Source of the DNA: Thermoplasmata archaeon | GTDB lineage: Archaea; Thermoplasmatota; E2; UBA202; JdFR-43 | NCBI GenBank assembly: GCA_021162305.1 | Contig: JAGGYX010000161.1 | Location: 1-5,207 of the forward strand | Reading direction: 5' to 3' | Length of the DNA stretch: 5,207 nucleotides | Part shown: positions 1 through 5,207 of the stretch, in pieces | How the letters are laid out: every line of letters begins with the position of its first letter | How positions within the stretch are numbered: position 1 is the first letter of the stretch | Position numbers and translations under genes: made by a program | The notes under the pieces: model-generated | What the model was told of the DNA's origin: nothing | What the model saw: only the letters and a program-made list of their open reading frames with translations | The model's database searches: none

Positions 1-202
1 ATATTATATTGTCTCCCCTTACAATAACCTTTTCTATTTCTCTTTTCTTTTCTCCTTCTATATATTCCTCGGCATTTTTGAGAATTAAATTCAAATGAGG
101 ATGATCATATCCTTCAAGTATGCCGCGATATTCCCTTCCTCCCTTTAACTCTACCAACACTCGCTTCTGCAAACTTGCATGAATCACTTCCAATGGTTTC
201 AT
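1..202 (-). CDS. Archaeal Sm-like RNA-binding protein (Lsm/SmAP), 3' end cut off by window edge
   Basis: The minus strand from the ATG at 202-200 encodes 67 codons without a stop up to the window edge, beginning MKPLEVIHASLQKRVLVEL. This matches the archaeal Sm fold in order: an N-terminal helix (residues 3-11), the Sm1 motif (about 14-41: RVLVELKGGREYRG, then GYD..HLNLIL), an acidic variable loop (44-55), and the Sm2 signature IVRGDNI (60-66). Family members are usually about 70-80 residues, so only the last few are missing. Archaeal SmAPs form heptameric or hexameric rings that bind U-rich RNA in the cytoplasm. Asn38 and the Arg62-Gly63-Asp64 triad of the RNA pocket are present. One oddity is D-H-P-H-L-N where the family normally has D-x-H-M-N, a one-residue insertion in loop 3. 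In many archaea rpl37e follows directly; that would lie outside this window. The start is chosen from the conserved N-terminus and the promoter spacing; no Shine-Dalgarno sequence is seen. Confidence 0.93.
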   Translation of the reverse strand, partial: MKPLEVIHASLQKRVLVELKGGREYRGILEGYDHPHLNLILKNAEEYIEGEKKREIEKVIVRGDNII

Positions 203-222
203 CAAGGTGTAATGGCTTCGTG

Positions 223-240
223 TATTAAAATATTTTTCAT
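223..240 (-). promoter_or_regulatory. BRE/TATA promoter of the Lsm gene, probably leaderless
   Basis: Read on the minus strand, a purine-rich GAAAAATA stretch (about 238-231) resembling a BRE is followed by TTTTAATA (230-223), close to an archaeal TATA box. The box centre lies about 25 bases before the A of the Lsm ATG at 202, the usual distance from TATA box to transcription start. No GGAGG-like sequence precedes the ATG. The simplest reading is a leaderless mRNA starting at or next to the ATG. This is inferred from spacing only. Confidence 0.55.
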
Positions 241-302
241 TGATTGCATGGTTATATGAATATGAAAGCTAGAATATCCGGAAGATTGAACAGGAAAGTT
301 AT

Positions 303-317
303 AATTGCCAAGCAATT
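303..317. repeat. Short perfect inverted repeat just beyond the transposase relic
   Basis: AATTGC and GCAATT (6-base arms) flank a three-base centre. The element lies 8 bases past the stop codon of the transposase relic. It could be part of an old insertion-sequence end or a weak hairpin. There is no adjoining T-run on either strand, so a terminator is not supported. An inverted repeat this short may be chance. Confidence 0.25.
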
Positions 318-324
318 TCTTCAT

Positions 325-706
325 TCATTCGATTTTTCTGATAAGTCTCCTAACACCGTCAAGAAATTCTCGCCTCCAATATAGATGCAGTTCACCATCT
401 TTCAATCTTGCTTTTAGAATGTTAAACCATTCTTCTATTGCATTTCTTCTCCATTTTGTTACCATTACCCCTCCCATGTATGGCGAAATTCTGCCCATAC
501 ATACCACCATTCATTCCCAATCTATTGCTAATGCAACAGCTTCATGACTAAATTTTTCAAAATCTCCAAGGAAATTTACTTGTTTTTCTCAAGGAAATTT
601 CTGCATAGTAAAGAATTATAGCAATCAGTTTAACTTCTATTTTCTTTTTGTCCCAGCGAAAAATATTTTTCTTAACTGGTATAGCATTTCCGCCCTCTAC
701 CGATTT
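325..706 (-). pseudogene. Degenerate DDE transposase (IS6-like or related), broken by frameshift, stop and internal deletion
   Basis: Pieces of one transposase can be read on the minus strand in different frames. Bases 706-557 give KSVEGGNAIPVKKNIF, RWDKKKIEV and then ISLRKTSKF, an N-terminal helix-turn-helix-like region. A one-base shift near 571 continues as LGDFEKFSHEAVALAIDWE, ending at TGA 513-511. A third frame from 515 reads NEWWYVWAE, resembling the strand after the first catalytic Asp in IS6/IS240-type enzymes. From about 470 to the TGA at 327-325 the second frame resumes with RRNAIEEWFNILKARL and a basic tail ending RRLIRKIE. The block around RNAIEEWF is where the catalytic Glu lies in these enzymes. 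Most of the usual stretch between VWAE and this block, including the second Asp, is missing, and an ATG next to a TAG lies just upstream of the first fragment. The element is therefore dead. The IS family is inferred from motif memory; the C-terminus is not typical of IS6. Insertion boundaries are not identified. Confidence 0.75.
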
Positions 707-754
707 CTACATCAGAAAGGGTATTTTTCTTATTTTTTCAAATTCTTGACGGTG
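354..754. repeat. 12-base perfect inverted repeat pair (354-365 and 743-754)
   Basis: CACCGTCAAGAA at 354-365 is the exact reverse complement of TTCTTGACGGTG at 743-754. The inner arm lies inside the C-terminal coding part of the transposase relic (its E-F-L-D-G-V codons), while the outer arm is about 37 bases beyond the relic's first readable codon. It could be a displaced inverted fragment of the element or coincidence. It does not sit where a terminal inverted repeat would be expected on both sides. Confidence 0.4.
567..600. repeat. 11-base direct repeat at the transposase frameshift (567-577 and 590-600)
   Basis: CAAGGAAATTT occurs twice with starts 23 bases apart. The left copy contains the CC/GG run where the transposase reading frame slips by one base, between the ISLRKTSKF and GDFEKFSHEAV segments. 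The repeat may be a by-product of coding similarity in an AT-rich gene or a small duplication during decay. Confidence 0.4.
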
Positions 755-776
755 CTTTGCCCTCCCAACCCCCTAA

Positions 777-803
777 CAAAAAGCTTATAAAAATATAAAA
801 TAT
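777..803 (+). promoter_or_regulatory. BRE/TATA promoter region of the giant secreted protein gene
   Basis: CAAAAAG (777-783) followed by CTTATAAAAA (784-793) has the form of a BRE plus TATA box and predicts a transcription start near 812-815, just in front of or at the GGAGG. A second TATA-like run, AATATAAAATAT (792-803), would predict a start at about 822-824, giving a leaderless message. The first option keeps the ribosome binding site in the mRNA only barely, and the second removes it. Both are inferred from spacing alone. Confidence 0.5.
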
Positions 804-813
804 GTATGGCTGA

Positions 814-818
814 GGAGG
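814..818 (+). promoter_or_regulatory. Shine-Dalgarno GGAGG that decides the start of the giant gene
   Basis: GGAGG lies 5 bases before the ATG at 824, an ideal spacing. An in-frame ATG six codons earlier (806) would add MAEEDK, but it has no ribosome binding site and would put acidic residues ahead of the signal peptide. ATG 824 gives a normal signal peptide with Arg3 before the hydrophobic core. Confidence 0.7.
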
Positions 819-823
819 ATAAA

Positions 824-904
824 ATGGTGCGGGGCGGCAATATTTTTATGATTGGTGTTTTATTATTGGGGGTATATGTAACAAGTTTGGTTATGAGTGA
901 CGCA
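824..904 (+). other. Sec-type signal peptide of the giant protein
   Basis: Residues 1-27 have a short N-region with Arg3, a hydrophobic core (about residues 7-24, IFMIGVLLLGVYVTSLVM), and a small-residue site S-D-A at 25-27 that suits signal peptidase I, giving a mature protein that starts ETSPN. The protein is therefore predicted to leave the cytoplasm, which agrees with the sequon-rich beta-helix that follows. Without cleavage it could instead act as a membrane anchor. Confidence 0.8.
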
Positions 905-3900
905 GAAACATCGCCAAATGTTGTATATGTTGATGATGATTTCAATGAGAGCACGCCCGGATGGGGAGAAGACCATTTTAATAGTATAAACGATGCTTTA
1001 AATGCTGTCGAACCTGGAGGCACAATTTACGTATGGAACGGAACATATCATGAGAACATGGATGTTACCAAAAGTGTTAGCATTATAGGAAATGGTTCGG
1101 ATTGCTGCATAATAAAAATAGCGGATAGAAACAAAGCTGTTTTCTGGATTAATGCTAATAATGTTATCATAACTGGCTTTAATTTATCCGGAGGAGGCGC
1201 AGGCGTAAATATAGCCAAAGCATCAGACTATTGCAATATATCGAATAATATAATGTATAACAATACATGGGGGGTTGCGCTGTTTGGCGTAGCTGGCGGA
1301 ATTGGTTCTTCAAATATGGCTGACCACAATGTGATAATGAATAACACAATTATTCATAATACGGAAGGAATATGGATGTATAAAGCCCAATACAATACCA
1401 TAAAAGAAAATTTAATATTGAACAACACAAACAGAGGAATACACATGGATACATTTTCACGATATAATATAATCACGGGCAACTACATCAAAAACAACGA
1501 GTATGGAATCAAGATAGAGGATAGCTATCAGCAATCATCTAACAACCAAATTTATAACAATTATTTCTGCAATAACACTTGTAATGCATATGATAATTGC
1601 GATAATACATGGAACATAAGTAAAACACCTGGCAAAAATATAATTGGCGGCGCATGGCTCGGCGGCAATTACTGGGATGATTATACTGGCGGCGATATCG
1701 ATGGAGATGGATTGGGTGACACAAATTTGCCTTATAATTGTGGAGGAAACATACAGAATGGAGGAGACATGCTTCCATTATTCGTTTCTGCCACAATTTA
1801 TGTTGATGATGATTTCAATGAAACAACGCCCGGATGGGGATATGATCATTTTGCTTCTATACAGGCAGCTATAGAAAATGCAAGCAGTGGAGATACAATA
1901 AAAGTTTATGATGGAGAATATGATGGTCCAGTAGTTATAAACAAATGCATAAGGCTGATTGGTGATCCAATCATAGATGGGCATGGTGGTATTGCAATAA
2001 GCATAGAAGCAAACAATACTCTTATCGAAAATTTCACGATACATAATGCCTCCATTGGCATCTATGCCCATAATGATTCTTTTGTGTTACAAAATATAAT
2101 TGTAAACAACTGCACCATTTATAATGAAAGTGGTGATGGCGAAGGAATATACTTTGAAGAAGTTAATGACAGCATAATAAGCAACTGTAAAATAAATGAT
2201 ACAGATTATGGCATACATCTTGGTAACGTAACGCGCACAGAAATTTATGATTGTAATGTAAGCGATAACCAGGATAGCATCTGGCTTATAAATTCCCACA
2301 ATAACTCAATTCATGATTGCAATGTTTCTGCAACACGTCATGGCATTTATTTGGGCAAGAGTAACAACAATAGCATTATAAATTGCAATATTTCTACATA
2401 CAGTTTCTCAAACGATCATGGAATATATCTGGATAATTCAATAGAATTTTGCATACGCGGAAATAAAATAGAAGCAGAGGATTATGGCATATACATTTCA
2501 TGGAAATGGCTGGCGTGCAACATGAGCGATGGCAACTTTTATGCAAATGATTCTGTTATAGAGAACAACAATATATCGGTAGAGAACGAATATGCCATAT
2601 ATATAGATGCTCAAAATGTTGGATTCAATATAACAAATTCAACTGTTAATATTGGAAATCTGAGTATCATTGAAAACAAAATCGAAGGAGAATTACACTT
2701 TGAAAAAATGGAATATTTTGGATATAATATGACAAATTCAAGCTTTGACTTTGGTGGCGTTTTGATTTGCGGAAACAATATAACGAGTGGTGATGACGGC
2801 CTATATGCTTTCATGCGTTATTTTGGATGCAATATGAGCAATTCAAGCTTTAAAATAAGAGAGATAAGATTAGACAACAATAATGTAAATGCTACAGACA
2901 ATTTTGGAATTTATTTCGGCTTCGATTATGTTGGAAACAATATAGAAAATTCAACGTATAAAATGGGCAATATAACCATAAATGATAATCATGTAAAAGG
3001 AGGAAAGATGGATGGAATACATGCATGGATCGAATATGTTGGCGAGAACATGAACAATTCAAGCTTTACAATGAAGAATATATTGATAGAGAGGAACAAC
3101 ATCACAAATGTTACTGCAACATATAGAGGCATATATATCGAGTTCGAAGAATTTGGTTGCTACATGAATGATTCATCATTCAACATGAATTATATAACAA
3201 TGAATGATAATATGATAAAGAGTGGATCAGATGGATTTAGAATATATATGGTAGGTTGGTTTGGTTGCTACATGAAAGATTCATCATTCAACATGAATAA
3301 CATTGAAATTTGCAGGAATAAAATAAATGCTGGTGATGATGGAATAGAAGTGGTCAGTAATATCTTGAATGAATTCGGCTATTACATGGATAATTCAACA
3401 TTTTCAATGGGGGATTTTGTCATGAATGATAATGAAATAAATGCTGAGTCTGATGGAATATACAATGGATACTCATTACTGAGTCATAGTGGATATCATA
3501 TGAATAACTCCTCATTTATAGCAGGAGATTTAGAGTTCAATGGAAATAAAATAAATGCCGGCTATAAAGGAATTTATTTCAGCAGTCTCTTCCATGAATG
3601 CGGATATGGAATGAATAATTCATCCTTTGAAATAGGAGATGTACAGTTCAATGAAAATGAAATAGGGTGCAAAACTGGCATAGAATACAATATCGAGACC
3701 ATTGGTTATTATATGAACGATTCAACATTTTCGATGGGAGGCATTGAAATTAATGAAAATAAAATAAATGTCACAAGTAAGGGAATTAACGTTGACATGG
3801 AATATTTTGGATATAGCATGAATAGCTCAAACTTTAGCATGGGGAATATAGAATTTAATGAAAATAACATTACGAGCAATGGCGGCGGCACCTATAATGG

Positions 3901-5207
3901 TATAGGTATAGATATAGATATGCAGTACTTTGGCTACAACATGAATGATTCCAGATTCATCATGGGCAGCATTTTATTCAATGAAAATAATATGGTGTGT
4001 AATAGGAGCGGAATACAGGGCAGCATTCATTACCTTGGCTACAACATGGATGATTCAACATTTACAATGGGAAAAATCGAAGCTAATGAAAATGTTATAA
4101 ATAACACTGGCTCAGATGAAGGTATTCGCGTTGACGCCGATTACCTTGGCTACAACATGGATGATTCAACATTTACAATGAACTACATCCATATAAATGA
4201 CAATATTGTGAATAGCAGCGGAGAAGGAATATACTGTAGCTTCGGCGAATTTGGCTATGAAATGGATAATTCATCATTTATCATGAGACATATAACCATA
4301 AATGACAATGTTGTAAATAGCAGTGAAGAAGGCATCTATTTCTATGGCGCTTATTATTTCGGCTATAGAATGCACAATTCTTCATTTGAAATGGGCAACA
4401 CAGAATGCAATGGAAATAGAGTTAACAGTACAGATGATGGCATATACATTTACTGGATAGGAGATTTTGGTTGCGAAATGTATGGCAATTCTTCATTTGA
4501 AATGGGCAACATAATGGCAAATAGCAATGTTATCAATGCAAGCGATAATGGAATGTATCTGGAATATCCAGTAGATAGCCTTGGTTGCTACATGCATGAC
4601 AATTCATCATTTGTTATGAATAATATACAGTTCAATGACAATATAATAAATGCAAGCAACGATGGTATATATGTTGACTACATAGAATATATTGGTTATG
4701 ATATTGAAGATAATGCGACATTTGTCATGGGAAATCTCGAGCTCAATGGAAATAAGATTAACAGTACAGATGATGGAATTTACATAGACGACTATCCCTT
4801 CTATGAATGTGGCTATGGGATGGATGGCAGCGCAAGTTTTGTGATGGGTAGCATTGAGTTCAATGACAATGTTATCAATGCAAGCAGCGATGGCATATAT
4901 GTTGAGGACTGGTATGATGTTGGCTCCTATCTCTATGGAAATGCAAGTTTTGTAATGCAAAATGTTGAATTCTGCAGAAATATCATTGATGCCAGCTATG
5001 GTTTGTATTTCTACTATATGCCAAACTATTTTGGAGAATATTTGTATGATAATACATCGTTTGAAATGGATAGCATTCTATTCAATGATAACATCATAAA
5101 CTGCACTGAATATGGAATATATTGTGAATATTACCTAGGCTATTTTGGTTATGAAATGTATGGCAATGCAACATTTGTTATGAATGATGTTGAATTCAAC
5201 AACATCA
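824..5207 (+). CDS. Giant secreted multi-domain beta-helix protein (NosD-like modules plus long tandem repeats), 3' end beyond window
   Basis: The frame is open from ATG 824 to the window end: 1461 full codons and no stop. Domains in order: signal peptide (1-27); first YVDDDFN module and parallel beta-helix (about 33-320), ending with the NosD-type motif GGNYWDDYTGG and DIDGDGLGD; second YVDDDFN module and PbH1 coils (325-562); then 24 full repeats of 33-41 residues and the beginning of another (563-1461+). NosD/CASH and PbH1 domains are right-handed beta-helices of the pectate-lyase type, common in secreted archaeal surface proteins. No catalytic site is recognisable, so a structural, adhesive or glycan-binding surface role is an inference. 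The C-terminus, where an anchor such as a transmembrane helix or a PGF-CTERM-type signal would appear, is outside the window. The sequence is rich in Asn, Ile, Asp, Tyr and Met and poor in basic residues within the repeats. It is divergent from the Lsm gene, with a transposase relic between them. The specific function is unknown. Confidence 0.95.
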   Translation, partial: MVRGGNIFMIGVLLLGVYVTSLVMSDAETSPNVVYVDDDFNESTPGWGEDHFNSINDALNAVEPGGTIYVWNGTYHENMDVTKSVSIIGNGSDCCIIKIADRNKAVFWINANNVIITGFNLSGGGAGVNIAKASDYCNISNNIMYNNTWGVALFGVAGGIGSSNMADHNVIMNNTIIHNTEGIWMYKAQYNTIKENLILNNTNRGIHMDTFSRYNIITGNYIKNNEYGIKIEDSYQQSSNNQIYNNYFCNNTCNAYDNCDNTWNISKTPGKNIIGGAWLGGNYWDDYTGGDIDGDGLGDTNLPYNCGGNIQNGGDMLPLFVSATIYVDDDFNETTPGWGYDHFASIQAAIENASSGDTIKVYDGEYDGPVVINKCIRLIGDPIIDGHGGIAISIEANNTLIENFTIHNASIGIYAHNDSFVLQNIIVNNCTIYNESGDGEGIYFEEVNDSIISNCKINDTDYGIHLGNVTRTEIYDCNVSDNQDSIWLINSHNNSIHDCNVSATRHGIYLGKSNNNSIINCNISTYSFSNDHGIYLDNSIEFCIRGNKIEAEDYGIYISWKWLACNMSDGNFYANDSVIENNNISVENEYAIYIDAQNVGFNITNSTVNIGNLSIIENKIEGELHFEKMEYFGYNMTNSSFDFGGVLICGNNITSGDDGLYAFMRYFGCNMSNSSFKIREIRLDNNNVNATDNFGIYFGFDYVGNNIENSTYKMGNITINDNHVKGGKMDGIHAWIEYVGENMNNSSFTMKNILIERNNITNVTATYRGIYIEFEEFGCYMNDSSFNMNYITMNDNMIKSGSDGFRIYMVGWFGCYMKDSSFNMNNIEICRNKINAGDDGIEVVSNILNEFGYYMDNSTFSMGDFVMNDNEINAESDGIYNGYSLLSHSGYHMNNSSFIAGDLEFNGNKINAGYKGIYFSSLFHECGYGMNNSSFEIGDVQFNENEIGCKTGIEYNIETIGYYMNDSTFSMGGIEINENKINVTSKGINVDMEYFGYSMNSSNFSMGNIEFNENNITSNGGGTYNGIGIDIDMQYFGYNMNDSRFIMGSILFNENNMVCNRSGIQGSIHYLGYNMDDSTFTMGKIEANENVINNTGSDEGIRVDADYLGYNMDDSTFTMNYIHINDNIVNSSGEGIYCSFGEFGYEMDNSSFIMRHITINDNVVNSSEEGIYFYGAYYFGYRMHNSSFEMGNTECNGNRVNSTDDGIYIYWIGDFGCEMYGNSSFEMGNIMANSNVINASDNGMYLEYPVDSLGCYMHDNSSFVMNNIQFNDNIINASNDGIYVDYIEYIGYDIEDNATFVMGNLELNGNKINSTDDGIYIDDYPFYECGYGMDGSASFVMGSIEFNDNVINASSDGIYVEDWYDVGSYLYGNASFVMQNVEFCRNIIDASYGLYFYYMPNYFGEYLYDNTSFEMDSILFNDNIINCTEYGIYCEYYLGYFGYEMYGNATFVMNDVEFNNI
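920..1735 (+). other. First beta-helix module (NosD/CASH-like) with calcium-loop-like end
   Basis: Residues 33-304. It opens with YVDDDFNESTPGWG then DHFNSI and GGTIYVWNGTY (35-75), the usual N-terminal cap of archaeal beta-helix proteins. Coils follow with the pattern N-x-I-x-x-N-x-I-x-x-N-x-x-G-I-x-[ILM], for example NTIIHNTEGIWM and NLILNNTNRGIHM. The module closes at 279-304 with LGGNYWDDYTGG and DIDGDGLGD, the NosD family hallmark. The Asp-rich stretch D291/D293/D295/D299 resembles thrombospondin-type or dockerin calcium loops. Three cysteines (249, 253, 259) cluster just before this end. NosD proteins were named for nitrous oxide reductase copper assembly, but this domain is widespread, and nothing here points to that pathway. 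Confidence 0.85.
926..1906 (+). repeat. Duplicated YVDDDFN entry module (926-1033 and 1799-1906)
   Basis: Residues 35-70 and 326-361 align without gaps, with 23 of 36 identical by hand count, including YVDDDFNE, TPGWG, DHF and SI. The first 23 bases of each copy (926-948 and 1799-1821) are identical. The spacing is 873 bases, or 291 codons. This marks two beta-helix units placed head to tail in one chain, each with its own N-terminal cap. Confidence 0.9.
1796..2509 (+). other. Second beta-helix module with regular PbH1 coils
   Basis: Residues 325-562. After the second YVDDDFNETTPGWG cap come KVYDGEYDGPVVINK and GDPIIDGHGG, a typical first-coil region, and then regular coils of about 23 residues such as NNSIHDCNVSATRHGIYLG and NNSIINCNIS. 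Unlike the first module, it has no GGNYW/DGDG closing motif. It passes directly into the longer 37-residue repeats near residue 563. Cysteines recur at one coil position (NCTI, NCKI, DCNV, DCNV, NCNI), suggesting a stacked Cys ladder. Confidence 0.8.
3152..3298 (+). repeat. Near-identical neighbouring repeat units (38 of 39 bases at 108-base spacing)
   Basis: Bases 3152-3190 and 3260-3298 differ at one position, which changes AAT (Asn) to AAA (Lys). They encode FGCYMNDSSFNMN and FGCYMKDSSFNMN in units 7 and 8. Like units 15/16 this suggests recent local duplication. The single change destroys the sequon in the second copy. Confidence 0.85.
4029..4180 (+). repeat. Near-identical neighbouring repeat units (41 bases identical at 111-base spacing)
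   Basis: Bases 4029-4069 and 4140-4180 are identical, encoding YLGYNMDDSTFTM in both units 15 and 16. Most neighbouring units differ at many silent sites, so this pair looks like a recent one-unit duplication or a gene-conversion event. Both copies lack the usual Asn sequon (D-D-S-T in place of N-x-S/T). Confidence 0.85.

Larger units (their letters stand above)
2510..5207 (+). repeat. Coding tandem array: 24 full repeats of about 37 residues (about 110 bp) plus a partial 25th
   Basis: Units can be phased on the F-G-[YC]-x-M position. Their first residues are 563, 599, 632, 667, 703, 739, 777, 813, 851, 889, 926, 960, 995, 1036, 1071, 1108, 1143, 1179, 1215, 1253, 1290, 1329, 1366, 1403 and 1441, a mean of 36.6 residues. 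The first part of a unit is F-G-[YC]-x-M-x-N-[SD]-[ST]-F-x-M-G-x-I. The second part is x-[FI]-N-x-N-x-I-N-[AS]-x-x-D-G-I-Y followed by 5-10 variable residues. The first two units (563, 599) are divergent. Spacing always changes by whole codons. The second half of each unit matches a normal PbH1 coil, so each unit is probably one enlarged turn of a beta-helix with an inserted Met/Phe/Asn-rich segment. I do not recognise a named family for it. Confidence 0.9.

Noticed and set aside
305..547. 80-codon plus-strand reading frame
   Set aside because: It lies antisense to the transposase relic, whose minus-strand segments carry recognisable motifs. The plus-strand translation has no recognisable pattern and no ribosome binding site.
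700..745. T-rich stretch read as a transcription terminator
   Set aside because: Both flanking genes read away from this interval, so a terminator would serve only the dead transposase, which reads in the opposite direction. No stem-loop is evident.
806..823. Start of the giant gene at ATG 806
   Set aside because: It lacks a ribosome binding site and adds acidic residues before the signal peptide. GGAGG is placed exactly for ATG 824.
730..1023. 97-codon minus-strand reading frame over the promoter and signal peptide
   Set aside because: It covers the promoter, Shine-Dalgarno and first 66 codons of the giant gene on the other strand and has no family-like features.
1658..1735. Functional assignment as the copper-assembly protein NosD
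   Set aside because: The motif only identifies the shared beta-helix domain. No nos genes are nearby and the overall architecture is quite different from a dedicated NosD.
1539..2299. Several 70-97 codon frames on either strand inside the beta-helix modules
   Set aside because: All overlap continuous, domain-matching codons of the giant gene and are unrelated to any motif I know.
2611..4960. Minus-strand frames at 2611-2814, 3709-3891 and 4607-4960 that look repetitive themselves
   Set aside because: Their repetition is the complement of the sense-strand repeats (for example the reverse of ATGAATGATAAT-like codons). They are shadows of the array.
2510..5207. CRISPR array or DNA-level satellite
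   Set aside because: The period is codon-based, unit lengths vary by whole codons, identity is mainly at protein level, and there is no constant repeat/unique spacer pattern.

Overview
The window looks archaeal, most likely from an uncultured member of the Thermoplasmatota or a neighbouring euryarchaeal lineage. Four things support this. There is an archaeal Sm-like protein gene. The promoters are of BRE/TATA type. The base composition is AT-rich with heavy use of ATA for isoleucine. There is also a secreted NosD-type beta-helix protein with the YVDDDFN...TPGWG...HF.SI module that I associate with such archaea. The lineage is an inference from family knowledge, not from a marker gene.

Layout. 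Bases 1-202 (minus strand) hold an Lsm/SmAP gene whose last few codons run off the left edge. A TATA-like element sits about 25 bases before its ATG, so the transcript is probably leaderless. Bases 325-706 (minus strand) are the wreck of a DDE transposase with an in-frame stop, a one-base frameshift and loss of most of its catalytic core. Bases 707-823 form the promoter and leader of the next gene, with overlapping TATA-like sequences and a clear GGAGG ribosome binding site.

Bases 824-5207 (plus strand) are one uninterrupted open reading frame of at least 1461 codons with no stop before the right edge. It encodes a giant secreted protein. In order it has a signal peptide, a first NosD-like parallel beta-helix module ending in a calcium-loop-like motif, a second beta-helix module restarted by the same YVDDDFN block, and then 24 full tandem repeats plus the start of a 25th. 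Each repeat is about 37 residues long and built around F-G-[YC]-x-M and [ST]-F-x-M. This repeat family is the most unusual thing in the window. It looks like an expanded beta-helix coil, carries an N-glycosylation sequon at the same point in about four fifths of the units, and switches to a one-residue-longer subtype near unit 19.

The Lsm gene and the giant gene are divergently oriented and there is no sign that they work together. The transposase relic lies between them. The many short reading frames on either strand inside 730-4960 are shadows of the giant gene.
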